A stretch of DNA of 64,000 nucleotides from Actinacidiphila epipremni (GCF_012034175.1 NZ_JAATEJ010000004.1:186001-250000), one strand, 5' to 3'; positions 8,023-17,020 are shown, numbered from the stretch's first letter. Notes: generated by a model from the letters alone, not told the origin. Made by a program: numbers and translations.

Positions 8023-8088
8023 TCAGCCACGACACAGCGCGCTCGCCGACCGCAGAAGGTCGACGTGGCGGCGCGAGACCAGCCTCAT
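8023..8088 (-). CDS. Putative Cys-containing leader peptide upstream of sulfur-metabolism gene
   Basis: A 21-codon gene from ATG 8088 to TGA at 8023 encodes MRLVSRRHVDLLRSASALCR plus a final Gly. The core RRHVDLLRxxSALC matches the short actinobacterial leader peptides found ahead of sulfur and cysteine genes. The Cys codon two residues before the stop is where ribosome stalling on low cysteinyl-tRNA could be sensed. It is on the same strand as, and 291 nt ahead of, the SsuD-like monooxygenase. Such genes are usually missed because of their size. No strong Shine-Dalgarno sequence is visible (GGGT only). Confidence 0.8.
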   Translation of the reverse strand: MRLVSRRHVDLLRSASALCRG

Positions 8089-8374
8089 ACCCGTATGCAC
8101 CCTGAAAAGATAATCGAACGCCCGGAGTCCTGGCAACGCCCGTCCGCGCCGGCTCCCCGCCCGGCGCACCCCGCCACCGGGGCGTTCGCGTGCGGGTGAA
8201 CGCGCGCGGCCGTTCGGGTGGATCGCCGCTCGTGGCACCCGCGGCCCCCGGACCGCCCCCGCTTGACTGTCCGCCGACGGGCGGCGACCGCCCCCGTCAT
8301 CCGGACGGAATCCGCCCGCGCGTGGCCCGGTGTGCACCGGCGGACGCCGCCCGGGCGGGGAAAGGGACACTCGC

Positions 8375-9079
8375 GTGCGGGCAGGTCTGCGTCACTACGT
8401 CTGGAGCGCGATCGCATCGCTCCTGCTGGTCGGGTTCGGCCCGGCCACCGCCCACGCGGCGGACAGCCCCACCACCACCTCCCAGGCCGCGGCGCGCCCC
8501 GGGGCGAGCTGCCCCGTCGAGGGCCGCGACCGGTCGACGAGCACCGCGCCCAACCCGCCCCTGGAGCCGTACTTCCTGGCCGACTGGCGGCTCGGGCCGC
8601 GCGACCTGCCGCAGCAGGGCGGGATCGGCGCGATGCTGCGCGGCTACCACCGGGCCGGGCGGACCTCGCCGTACTGGTTCCTCGGCTGCTACTGGCAGAC
8701 CGACCCGCAGACCGGCACCTCCGGCTGGTGGTACCCGGAGAAGAACGGCTTCGTCCTGGACCGGGACGGCAACCCGGTGGAGAAGCCGCTGACGCTCCAA
8801 GTCGGCCGGCTCGTCGACCTGTTCGGCAGCGGGCGCGGCAACTTCCTCGCGCCCGCGGGCACTCCGTACGCCAAGCGGGCCATCCCGCCGAGCAACCTCG
8901 ACGAGTACACCACCGCCTACCCCAGCAGCTACCACCTCTACCGGGTGACGGCGCCGATCACCGTCGAAGCCGGCCCGATCCGGCCGTGGTTCGGGCAGCC
9001 GGGCCTCGGCGAGCAGTACATGACGAGCGAGCCGATCCCGCAGCTGGTCAGCGAGCACAGCCTCGCCGCGCTCAACTGA
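8375..9079 (+). CDS. Secreted TNT-domain NAD+ glycohydrolase-type toxin
   Basis: Translation most likely begins at GTG 8375, with GGAAAGGGA seven bases upstream, giving 234 residues. The first ~29 are a Sec-type signal peptide (VWSAIASLLLVGFGPATAHA). The remainder is a TNT domain, named for the Mycobacterium tuberculosis necrotizing toxin, which hydrolyses NAD+. Diagnostic blocks are YPEKNGFVLDRDGNP, LQVGRLVDLFGSGRGNFLAP, ANxP-equivalent YAKRAIPPSNLDEY, YHLYRVTAPITVEAG and PWFGQPGLGEQYM. Free-standing secreted TNT proteins occur in Streptomyces and fungi. No immunity factor lies beside it: both flanking genes are unrelated and on the other strand. The target (rival bacteria, host or self) is unknown. 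Confidence 0.88.
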   Translation: MRAGLRHYVWSAIASLLLVGFGPATAHAADSPTTTSQAAARPGASCPVEGRDRSTSTAPNPPLEPYFLADWRLGPRDLPQQGGIGAMLRGYHRAGRTSPYWFLGCYWQTDPQTGTSGWWYPEKNGFVLDRDGNPVEKPLTLQVGRLVDLFGSGRGNFLAPAGTPYAKRAIPPSNLDEYTTAYPSSYHLYRVTAPITVEAGPIRPWFGQPGLGEQYMTSEPIPQLVSEHSLAALN

Positions 9080-9095
9080 CAGGCCCTGTACGGGG

Positions 9096-9125
9096 GTTGC
9101 CGGCCGAGATGCGCCGGCCGGCAAC
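9096..9125. terminator. Hairpin terminator between convergent genes
   Basis: Perfect 11-bp inverted arms at 9096-9106 (GTTGCCGGCCG) and 9115-9125, with an 8-nt loop, lie between the TNT stop at 9079 and the DUF4139 stop at 9144. A third partial copy of the arm follows at about 9132-9142. There is no T-run, as is usual in Streptomyces terminators. It would serve both genes. Confidence 0.8.
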
Positions 9126-9143
9126 TCTCACCGGCCGGCAACC

Positions 9144-10817
9144 TCACAGGCCCGTGACGGAGCTGGCCGCGGTGATGTCGTAGACCAGCTCGATCTCCCG
9201 CCGCTCCCCGGGGCCGAGGCCCAGGGTGTAGCGGGCGACCCCCTCGGAGTCCACGCCGTCCGGCGCCGGCCGGCACTCGCTGCCGCGCAGCGCGACCTCG
9301 ACCGCCGACACCTCCGAGACCGGCACTCGCTCCCGTACGGTGATGGTCCGCTCCGGGGCGCCGGCGGTCGCGTCCAGCCGGGAGACGAACAGCCGCACCC
9401 GGCGGGTGACCACCGTGCGCTGGTTGATCGCGGCCAGGCCCGTGGTGTCGCGGGACTCCTCGGTGTGGCGGACCACCCGGAAGGTGTCCTCGCTGCCGAA
9501 CGGCACCGTGAACTCCTCGCCGGCGCCCGCGAATTCGAGCCTGCCGCGGCCCACGAAGCCGCTGCCGCGCACCAGGTCGACAGGGCCGGCGAGCAGCACG
9601 TGCCCGGAGGTGTTGGCCAGCCGCGCCACCGTCACGACCAGCGGCGACAGTTCGGGCGCGCAGGTGTTCTCCACCTCGCAGGGCGCGGTGAAGGCCGTCA
9701 GGTGCACGCGGTGCGGGCGGTTGCCGGACGGCACGGTCACCGGGTGCGGGGCGCGCAGCACGCGTACGTCGCCGCCGTCGCCGATGCCCGGCAGCGCGGC
9801 GGGCCCGCCGGCCGCGGCGGCGCCCACGTCCCGGATCTCCTCCTCGCGCAGGTCCACCTCGACCGTGCGCCGCTCCTCGGCCGAGCGGTCCCGCAACGTC
9901 AGGACGTCGTCGGCGAGTTCCGGCGGGGTCGCGGCGAGCGTGGGTCGGGCGGTGGACAGCGTCAGCCGCACCCCGGTCCAGTCCTCGCCGGTCTGCTGCC
10001 ACACGAAGGCGTCCGTCTCCAGATGGACGGCGGCCCGGTCGTCGGCGAGCGTGGCCCGGTAGGCGGGCCGCCACAGCGCGCACGGCACGAGCGCGCTCAC
10101 ATGCAGCTCCGCCGCGCCGTCGCGCTCGGCCTCGACCACCAGGTCGAGATACGCGGTCAGTTGCTGCGGCTCGCTCTCGGCCGCCTTCAGCGCCTCGCGG
10201 GTCTCCCGCAGTTCCTCGCCGATGTCGTGCAACCGGCGGCGCAGCTTGAGCAGTTCGGCGATGCGCGGCTCGGCCTCGCTCTCCACCCGGTCCAGCCGGT
10301 CGGCCCACCGCTCCGGGTCGGCGTCGCCGCCGCCCGCGCCCTGCCGGATGTCGCGGTAGAGGTCGTCGCGGGCCTGCCCGACGACCTCCAGCGCCGCCTC
10401 CAGCCGCTGCCGCAGCAGCTTGGCCTCGGCCGACTCCCGCTCCAGCGCGTGCACTTCGCGGCGCAGCTCGGACGCGTCACGGCCGGGTTCGCCGGGCGGC
10501 ACCGGGGTGTAGCGGCGCACCACCCGGGCGTCCACGACCCGGGCGCCGGCGTCCGCGCCTTCGGGAGCGGCGAAGTCGGCGCGCAGCGAGCGGTCGACGG
10601 TGAGCGGGGTGACCGGGCCGATCCGCAACCGGCCGACACCGGCGGTGAGTTCGACCTCGCCGGTCCGCTCGACCTGGGCGCGGTCCTCCATGCACGTCAC
10701 GGCGGTGACCGGCAGCGCGGTCAGGCCGGCGAGGTCCGGCGCCACGGCGCCGGCGCTGCCCGCCGCTTCGCCGGCGTCGGCGTCGGCGCCGGTGTCCCCG
10801 AACAGGGCGTCGTCCAC
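9144..10817 (-). CDS. DUF4139 domain-containing protein (MuiA-like), downstream paralogue
   Basis: A 557-residue protein from GTG 10817, with GGAGG seven bases upstream and only two bases after the stop of the upstream paralogue, so the pair is translationally coupled. Residues ~30-110 resemble the N-terminal DUF4140 region (TAVTCMEDRAQVERTGEVEL). Residues ~115-215 form long charged helices likely to make a coiled coil (LRREVHALERESAEAKLLRQ). The rest is the DUF4139 beta domain, including WRPAYRATL and WVW-like TGEDWTGVRLTLSTARPTL. The family includes the poorly characterised mucoidy inhibitor A proteins. No signal peptide or catalytic motif is visible, and the function is unknown. Confidence 0.82.
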   Translation of the reverse strand: MDDALFGDTGADADAGEAAGSAGAVAPDLAGLTALPVTAVTCMEDRAQVERTGEVELTAGVGRLRIGPVTPLTVDRSLRADFAAPEGADAGARVVDARVVRRYTPVPPGEPGRDASELRREVHALERESAEAKLLRQRLEAALEVVGQARDDLYRDIRQGAGGGDADPERWADRLDRVESEAEPRIAELLKLRRRLHDIGEELRETREALKAAESEPQQLTAYLDLVVEAERDGAAELHVSALVPCALWRPAYRATLADDRAAVHLETDAFVWQQTGEDWTGVRLTLSTARPTLAATPPELADDVLTLRDRSAEERRTVEVDLREEEIRDVGAAAAGGPAALPGIGDGGDVRVLRAPHPVTVPSGNRPHRVHLTAFTAPCEVENTCAPELSPLVVTVARLANTSGHVLLAGPVDLVRGSGFVGRGRLEFAGAGEEFTVPFGSEDTFRVVRHTEESRDTTGLAAINQRTVVTRRVRLFVSRLDATAGAPERTITVRERVPVSEVSAVEVALRGSECRPAPDGVDSEGVARYTLGLGPGERREIELVYDITAASSVTGL

Positions 10818-10819
10818 GG

Positions 10820-13018
10820 TCAGTTCCTCCGGTTTCCGCCGACGACGGCCTTGCCCGCGGGCAGCCGTACCGCATAGCCCCCGGTGAGGGTCGCGGTGCC
10901 GCCCGGCTCCAGCGCGACCCGCCAACTGCGCAGGCCCCGCACGTACTCGTCCTCCTGCCCCGCCACCGGGCGCTCGGCGGGCGTCCACGGCGGGGACGCC
11001 TTGTGCTCGTCGATCCGTACGTCCTTGTCCGCGGTCACCGGTACGCGCTCGCGCACCTGCACCGTGACCGGGTACGGCAGCCGGTTCGCCACGTCGACCT
11101 CGACGGTGTGCTCCAGCACGGTCGTGCCGCCGCGCAGGCCCGCCGTCGACTCGTGCATGTGCGCCCGGCGCGCGACCTTCACGCTCTCCGCGACGCCGAG
11201 GCCCACCGACTCGCGCCGGCCCGGCGCGAGCGTCGGCAGCGGGGCGGTCAGCACGAAGTCGCCGTCCACCATGACGTCCACGGGCCCGGCCAGCAGCGCG
11301 TGCGGCGAGGTGTTGGTGAGCAGGACGGTGCCGAAGACCGCCGGGTCCACGGCGGGGACGGTCACGTACTCGAACTCGGTGCTGACCGGCACCTCGCTGA
11401 CCGGCACGGTGTGCCAGCGGCCGTCCGCCGCGACGTCCACGGGTGCGGCGGTGTCGAAGCGGTAGTCGAAGGAGCCCGCGGAGCTGCGCACGTCCACCGC
11501 GTGCGCGGGCCGCGGCAGGCGGGCGACGGAGGCCGCGCGCAGCCGGTACTCCGCGGCGACGGGGTGCGCCACCGTCGAGGGCCGCAGGGTGCCCCGGCGG
11601 TCCTCGCCCGCGTCGGGCCCGGCGAGGGTGAGCCGGGCGTAGTCCAGCAGGTCCGCGCCGGGCGCGGCGGTGCCCGGCGGCTCGGGGCTCACGTCGGCGA
11701 AGCCTTCGGCGGCCGGAGCGAAGGCCGCGGCCCGGGTCCTGGCGGCCTTGCGGGACACCGGGGCGCTCGCCGCCGGGGCCCCGGGCTGCGCCATGGGCGC
11801 GGGCGGCGGCGGGGGCGCCCCGAAGGAGGGCGGCGGCGGGGGCGCGCCGATCGGCCCTCCGCCGCCGACCGCCCCCAGGAGCAGCCCGCCGGGCCCCTCG
11901 TCGGCGCTCGCCGCCGCGTAGGCGGTGCCGTAGCGGGTGCCCGGCGCAGGCTCCTCGGCGTGGAAGACGACCCGCTCGCCACCGCGGAGCCTGAGGGGGA
12001 CGGCGGCGGCGTCGTAGCCGGCGAAGAGGTCCGCGAGCCCGGCCGGCGGCTCCCGCCAGCTCAGCGCCGCCGGCTCCGCCTGCCGCCGCCCGATCCGCAG
12101 CGACCGCAACTCCGGGAGGTCCGCCCGGCGCAGCAGGTCCGCGGTCGACAGGCCGAGCCGCACCCCGCTCCAGTCCTCCCCGGTCCGCTGTGCGACGGTC
12201 GCCCGCAGCACGAGCGTGCCCTGCCCGCTGCGCCCGTCGAGCCGCAGCTGGTACACGGGCAGCCAACAGGCCCCGGGCACGTGGTATTCGAGGTCCAGCT
12301 CCACGGCCCGAGCCGCGCCGGCAGCCTCCCCGTCCGCGGCCGAGCCCTCTGCTTCCGCTGCTTCCTGTGCCCCGATCAGCGTCACCAGGGCCGTCACCGA
12401 GGGCGAGGTGCGGCCGGTGTCGAGGGCGGAGGACGCCTCGTCCATGCGGTGCTGGAGGACGTCCGACGCGTGCGTGGCCCGCTCCAGTTCGTCCTCGGCC
12501 TCGCGCAGCCGGCGGTGCAGTGCGGCCAGCCGGGAGTCGACGAAGCTCGCGAGGGCGAGGATGGACTCGACGGGCGCCCAGCGCGGCGGGTCGCCGCGAC
12601 GGGGGGCCGGGGGCTCGGCGCGCAGGGCGGCGACCTCGGCGATCTCCTTCCGCAGCCGGTCGGTACGGTCCCGCAGCCGCGCCTGGCGGTCTTCGGCGTC
12701 CTCGAAGTCCAGCCGCAGCCCCGGCAGTTCGTCGCCGCGCCGGAGCGTCGCACCGTACTCGACGCGGATGTCGGCGATCCGCAGCCCCGCCGGCCCGGCG
12801 GATATCCGGCCCCGCAGCGAATCCTCGTGGAGCGAGACGGGCAGCCCCGTGACGCGCACCACGACCGGGCCGCCGGCGTCCGGACTCCCCGCCCCCGGCG
12901 GGACGTCGAAGCGGGCGCGCCGCGTGCAGACCGCGCCCGCGGCATGCACCACGACCGTGGTGATCTCGGACGGCGCCACCGGCCCGTCCACCGGTGTCTC
13001 GCGCGTGCCGGCGCCCAC
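10820..13018 (-). CDS. DUF4139 domain-containing protein (MuiA-like), upstream paralogue
   Basis: A 732-residue protein. GTG 13018 was chosen because AGGGGAGG lies just upstream; a GTG at 13060 would add 14 residues. The N-terminal domain (ITTVVVHAAGAVCTRRARF) resembles DUF4140. Helical coiled coil occupies about residues 105-220, and DUF4139 starts near residue 235 (VPGACWLPVYQLRL, GEDWSGVRLGLSTADLL). An inserted low-complexity loop of about 25 residues around residue 400 has two runs of five prolines (GAPPPPPSFGAPPPPPAPM). The domain then continues to the C-terminus with VPVSEVPVSTEFEYVTVPAV. It is followed after two bases by a shorter paralogue, so the two probably act together. The function is unknown. 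Confidence 0.82.
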   Translation of the reverse strand: MGAGTRETPVDGPVAPSEITTVVVHAAGAVCTRRARFDVPPGAGSPDAGGPVVVRVTGLPVSLHEDSLRGRISAGPAGLRIADIRVEYGATLRRGDELPGLRLDFEDAEDRQARLRDRTDRLRKEIAEVAALRAEPPAPRRGDPPRWAPVESILALASFVDSRLAALHRRLREAEDELERATHASDVLQHRMDEASSALDTGRTSPSVTALVTLIGAQEAAEAEGSAADGEAAGAARAVELDLEYHVPGACWLPVYQLRLDGRSGQGTLVLRATVAQRTGEDWSGVRLGLSTADLLRRADLPELRSLRIGRRQAEPAALSWREPPAGLADLFAGYDAAAVPLRLRGGERVVFHAEEPAPGTRYGTAYAAASADEGPGGLLLGAVGGGGPIGAPPPPPSFGAPPPPPAPMAQPGAPAASAPVSRKAARTRAAAFAPAAEGFADVSPEPPGTAAPGADLLDYARLTLAGPDAGEDRRGTLRPSTVAHPVAAEYRLRAASVARLPRPAHAVDVRSSAGSFDYRFDTAAPVDVAADGRWHTVPVSEVPVSTEFEYVTVPAVDPAVFGTVLLTNTSPHALLAGPVDVMVDGDFVLTAPLPTLAPGRRESVGLGVAESVKVARRAHMHESTAGLRGGTTVLEHTVEVDVANRLPYPVTVQVRERVPVTADKDVRIDEHKASPPWTPAERPVAGQEDEYVRGLRSWRVALEPGGTATLTGGYAVRLPAGKAVVGGNRRN

Positions 13019-13140
13019 CGTGCCTCCCCTTCCGGCCGGTGTGCCGCCCCGGTGCGCCACCGGTCGGGCCCGGGCCGTGATCCCGTCCGTACCCTAGCCG
13101 ACCCCCGCCGGGCCCGAAGCGCGAATGCCCCGGGGCGCGT

Positions 13141-14718
13141 TCAGCCCACCGGCGGGGCCTGCGCGGGCCATTTGACGGCCAGCACCGCCGGGTTGCCGCG
13201 GGCCGTCAGCCGGATGATCGGTATCGGCTTGCCCACCGGGTTCGAACCGGTCTTGCTGGTCTGGTAGTTGGCGGTGAAGCCGATCGGCCCGCTCGACCCG
13301 TAGACGGCGCCGCCGCCCTGGATCGCGCCGAGTTCGTTGAGGACGGCGTCCGGCTCCGGCTGGTCCTGGTTGGTGAGCCGGATCGCGGTCACCGCGGTGA
13401 GCGTCGCGTCGTACGCCATCATCGCGTTGCCGTCACCGAGGTAGCCGTGCGGGAAGAGCGGCGTGAAGGCCCCCGAGAAGGTCGCGAAACCCTCGGCGCC
13501 GTCCCGCTGCTGCTCGCTGTGCCCGGCGTCGTGCGCGACGCCCGCGCTCCACTCGCCGGGGTGCGCGACGCCGGCGTAGTCGACGGTGACGTGCCCGCTC
13601 GCGAGGTCGGCGCGCAGCTGCGGGCTGTCGGGCAGGTTGGTGACGTCGTCGCCGCTGACGATCCTGATCTTCTTGTCCAGGCACGTGTTGGAGAAGGCGT
13701 GCACGAGCACGCCGATGTCCTGCCCGCGCCCGGCGAAGAGCACCACCGCGGGCTGCGCGGAGCAGATGTTGGTGGTCATCTGGGCGATACGCGTGGCCAC
13801 TTCGGTCTGGTGCCGCTGCCGCTCGTCCGCGCTCTGCCCGTCCCGGTCCCGCTCGGAGGTGTCGTACGGCTCCACGCCGACGATCTGGTGGCCCGGGATC
13901 GCGGAGAACTTCTTGAAGCCGCTGACGAGCGTGACGTCGTAGCTGTCGCCGGTGTTGCCGTCCTCGACGAGCACCGCCCGCTTGTAGTCGGACTGCACGT
14001 ACGCCAGCGCCGCCGCCGCGTTGTCGGCGTTGCTGGGCGAGGCGCGCACAAAGCCCTTGATGTTGTCGTAGTTGTCGGAGGTGAGCGTGGCGCCGAACGC
14101 CGGGATGTCGTGCGTGGTGAGGTCCCGGATGGCGCTCTCCGTGCCGCTCAGGCTCAGCCCGAAGCCGGCGACGGCGGCGATGTGCTGCTTGCCGCCGTCC
14201 TCGATCGCGGAGACCGCGGTCTGCCAGCCGTTGGCCTGGTAGCCGTCGCTGCCGATGAGCAGCTGGATGTACGGGGTCAGGCCCTTGACGTTGTTGCGGT
14301 TGGCGTAGTGCTGGGCGGTGTAGGCGCCCTGCAACTGCTCCAGGGCGTTGGGCATCGACATGATGCTGCCCTTGTCCGGCGATATCGGCAGCAGCAGCAC
14401 GACGCTGACGTAGTTGGTCGGGTGCTCCTTGACGACGCTGCGGTTCTCCTGGCGGATCGTGTCCTCGACGTCCCGCAGCGAGGAGTGGAAGACGTACGCG
14501 CCGTCGGTGATGCCGACGCACTCGCCGTTGGAGCCGTGGTGCGTGACGCTCGTCGCGCCCTTGTGCATGCAGGACTTGCCGAGCAGGTGGTTCACGGGGA
14601 CGTAGATCCCGTACGCGACCGCGCCGAGCGCGAGTACGCACGCCCCGGCGAGCAACCGCCGTGCGGCGACGGGCAGATGGGCGACGTACGAGCGGGCGTA
14701 GGCGAGGGGACGTGCCAC
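13141..14718 (-). CDS. Membrane-anchored type I periplasmic-binding-like protein
   Basis: A 525-residue protein with one N-terminal transmembrane helix at about residues 21-41 (LLAGACVLALGAVAYGIYV) and a long extracytoplasmic region. That region follows the branched-chain amino acid receptor (Peripla_BP_6) fold: VVLLLPISPDKGS near residue 108, IAAVAGFGLSLSGTES, IPAFGATLTSDNYD, RAVLVEDGNTGDSYDVTLVS, AVVLFAGRGQDIGVLVHAF. It is not a lipoprotein and no transporter genes are adjacent, so a sensor role is more likely than uptake. A Cys pair (KSCMHKGATS...GECVG) could form a disulfide outside the cell. It lies 94 bp downstream of a large P-loop-like protein on the same strand, a likely functional partner. 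Confidence 0.8.
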   Translation of the reverse strand: MARPLAYARSYVAHLPVAARRLLAGACVLALGAVAYGIYVPVNHLLGKSCMHKGATSVTHHGSNGECVGITDGAYVFHSSLRDVEDTIRQENRSVVKEHPTNYVSVVLLLPISPDKGSIMSMPNALEQLQGAYTAQHYANRNNVKGLTPYIQLLIGSDGYQANGWQTAVSAIEDGGKQHIAAVAGFGLSLSGTESAIRDLTTHDIPAFGATLTSDNYDNIKGFVRASPSNADNAAAALAYVQSDYKRAVLVEDGNTGDSYDVTLVSGFKKFSAIPGHQIVGVEPYDTSERDRDGQSADERQRHQTEVATRIAQMTTNICSAQPAVVLFAGRGQDIGVLVHAFSNTCLDKKIRIVSGDDVTNLPDSPQLRADLASGHVTVDYAGVAHPGEWSAGVAHDAGHSEQQRDGAEGFATFSGAFTPLFPHGYLGDGNAMMAYDATLTAVTAIRLTNQDQPEPDAVLNELGAIQGGGAVYGSSGPIGFTANYQTSKTGSNPVGKPIPIIRLTARGNPAVLAVKWPAQAPPVG

Positions 14719-14812
14719 GATTGGACCTGCTTTCTCTTTTGGGCGGACATTCCTCCTCGCGCCCTGCGCGAACGGCTTCGTGCCTCAGCCGCCCACTCCG
14801 GCCGCTCGCTCG

Positions 14813-16888
14813 TCAGTCCTTCCAAGCGCTCTCGACCCGGCGGTACTTCCCCGCCTGCTGGTAAAGAACCTCGTTGTCGTCGGTGATCTCGGCCAGGTGG
14901 TCGTACTCGGTGGCGATCGTGTGGGCGAGCTGGTGGGCCGGGTCGAAGCAGCGGTCGGCGTGCAGCCAGCGGGCCACCGTCAGGCGGGTGATGGCGCGGC
15001 GGCGGTTGCGGGCCTCGGCGGGGCCGGCCAGCGAGGTGACGTAGGAGCGCGGGTCCAGCCGGGTGGTGAGGCGGTTGGGCGCGGCGGTGACCTGCTCCAG
15101 GACGCGCAGCCACTGCGTGGTGGGCCCGCGGCCGAACTCCTCGTCCAGGTAGGCCGTGACGGTCGTGAGCGGTTCGCGGCGGCCGGGTTCGGCCTGCGCG
15201 AGGGTGTGCAGGTGGCGCAGCGGTGTCTGCGCGGGTCGGCTGTAGTGGGCGACGTACCCCATGTGCACGTCCTGCCAGGTGCCGGCCGAGCGGCCGAGCC
15301 AGCGGCGCAGCAGCAGTGCGGCCAGCGGGTGCAGGCGTACCGCCTCGCCGTCCTCGGTCTCCTCCAGCCACATCGCGTCGCGCAGGGCGAGTTGGGCGGC
15401 GTCGGCGTCGTAGCCGGTCCATCCCAGGTACTGGAGCGTGGAGTTGCACGCCCCGCGGCGCAGTCCGGGTGTCGCGGCGAGCACCGCCATGACGTTGAGC
15501 TCCCGGTTGTCGTCGGGCCGCAGGACCCCACCGGGTGTGCTGGTGAGCCGGTCGGTGAAGGCGCGGCGCAGCAGGTAGTCCTCGACGGTGGTGTCCGCGC
15601 GGGGCGGTGGCGGCCAGTCGTCGGGCAGCGGGTGGGCGTCGTCGACGAGCCGGGCGTCGAGCAGCCGGCGCGGGTCGAAGGGGGCGGGCGGGTCCGCGGC
15701 CGGGCGCTGCCCTGCCGTACCCGGGTGGTGCGCGCTCGGGGGCGGGAGTTGCGGCTCGGCCGGCGGGGTGCGGCCGAAGCCGGCCAGCAGGTGGGCGAGC
15801 CGGTCGGTGGACTCCGGGTGGCCGCCGGTGAGTTCGTGCAGGAAGGTCGCGTCGTGCTTGTGCCGGCCGAGCACGCTGCTGGTGCACATCGCCAGCGCGT
15901 GCTCCTCATTGAGGTCGGACAGCGCCACCGGGTACCACCACACGGGGTGGTCCTCGCCGCCGGGCGCCAGCGGATGCCGGGTGCCGAAGGCCAGCCGCTC
16001 GTCGGTCGGGTCCAGCAGCCGGGCCGCCTCGGGCCGTACCCTGCCGCGCTGCACGGCCACCACCACGGCGGGGTCGGGGCGTTCGCCGGCCGCCGCGGCC
16101 TCCCGGCGGCCTTCCACGAGCATGTCCAGGAAGAGGTCCGCGGTGCTGCCGCCGGCGTCGTCGAGTAACAGCAGGCAGTTGCGGGGGCGTTGCATACGCG
16201 GCCAGGAGTCGTTGAAGTCGTGCCGCAGGTCGGCGAGCAGCGCCGCGCACAGGGTGCGGGCCACCAGGTGCCGCGGGAAGGCCGGCGAGTCCGGGGCCTG
16301 GTGCGCGCGGTAGAGCTGCCACGGCAGGTCCCACTCGCGGCGGCCCTCGCCGCGTGCGGCCAGCCAGCGCATCGCCACCGCGTCCTTGTGCCGCCCGACC
16401 GCGGTGTGCAGCGCGCCCAGCAGGCCGGTCAGGGCGTCCAGCAGCCCGCGCTGCTCGGGGCTGAGCAGCGGGGCGGCGCGGGTGCTCCAGTTGTCGAGCG
16501 CCGACTGCGTCTCGGCGTCCTGCGGGCGGGCCCGCATATAGGCGTCAAAGGCGGTCCGGCCGCCACCGGGGTCGACGAAGCTGAGCGCCTTGAGCACCAT
16601 GACGGTGCGCGCGAAGTCGATCGGCCGGATGCCGGGGATGCGCCGGCCGAGCCCGCGCACCGCGGCCAGCGCGATGTCCTCGACGCCCTGCGCGGCGGCC
16701 AGGTCCAGCCGTACGCTCAGGCAGTCCTGGGCGAACTTCCCCCACAGCGCGTCCAGCAGCACCGTCCCGCCGGACCCGCGCGGCCCGGCGAGCAGCACGA
16801 CCGGCGGTACGGCCGCCGGCACCCCGTGGCGTACGAGCGCGTCGCCGACGTAACTCACCACCCGCTCGCGCCCATGCAGCCTCGGCAC
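14813..16888 (-). CDS. Large P-loop-like signalling protein with degenerate Walker A
   Basis: A 691-residue soluble protein from GTG 16888. Near residues 34-42 it has GPRGSGGTVLL, in the place and context of a Walker A (GxxGxGK[ST]) but with Gly replacing the invariant Lys. A Walker B-like NCLLLLDDAGG lies near residue 235, followed by AVVVAVQRGRVRPE. The C-terminal ~270 residues are helical and resemble the helical tail of STAND-type proteins. The Lys loss suggests weak or absent ATP hydrolysis, or nucleotide-independent function. It precedes the membrane-anchored binding-like protein by 94 bp on the same strand. The two may form a receptor plus cytoplasmic partner, which is inferred from context only. 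Confidence 0.7.
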   Translation of the reverse strand: MPRLHGRERVVSYVGDALVRHGVPAAVPPVVLLAGPRGSGGTVLLDALWGKFAQDCLSVRLDLAAAQGVEDIALAAVRGLGRRIPGIRPIDFARTVMVLKALSFVDPGGGRTAFDAYMRARPQDAETQSALDNWSTRAAPLLSPEQRGLLDALTGLLGALHTAVGRHKDAVAMRWLAARGEGRREWDLPWQLYRAHQAPDSPAFPRHLVARTLCAALLADLRHDFNDSWPRMQRPRNCLLLLDDAGGSTADLFLDMLVEGRREAAAAGERPDPAVVVAVQRGRVRPEAARLLDPTDERLAFGTRHPLAPGGEDHPVWWYPVALSDLNEEHALAMCTSSVLGRHKHDATFLHELTGGHPESTDRLAHLLAGFGRTPPAEPQLPPPSAHHPGTAGQRPAADPPAPFDPRRLLDARLVDDAHPLPDDWPPPPRADTTVEDYLLRRAFTDRLTSTPGGVLRPDDNRELNVMAVLAATPGLRRGACNSTLQYLGWTGYDADAAQLALRDAMWLEETEDGEAVRLHPLAALLLRRWLGRSAGTWQDVHMGYVAHYSRPAQTPLRHLHTLAQAEPGRREPLTTVTAYLDEEFGRGPTTQWLRVLEQVTAAPNRLTTRLDPRSYVTSLAGPAEARNRRRAITRLTVARWLHADRCFDPAHQLAHTIATEYDHLAEITDDNEVLYQQAGKYRRVESAWKD

Positions 16889-17020
16889 TTGGCCTCGCCC
16901 CCCGTCGTCGCGCGCAGTCGCCCGGATGGGGATCGTAGACCGCTTCGCGGCGACCGGTCCGGAAAACGCCGAATACGACTGACGGACCGTCGAATTGGAG
17001 CCGCGGTGAGGGGCCGGGGG

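Noticed and set aside
13236..13252. GGTTCGAACC, resembling a tRNA T-arm
   Set aside because: It lies inside the coding frame of the binding-like protein (KTGSNPVGKP) and no acceptor, D or anticodon stems surround it.
11003..13267. A 754-codon plus-strand frame across the DUF4139 gene
   Set aside because: Its product is Arg/Gly/His-rich and motif-free, while the minus strand encodes conserved DUF4139 sequence with ribosome sites.
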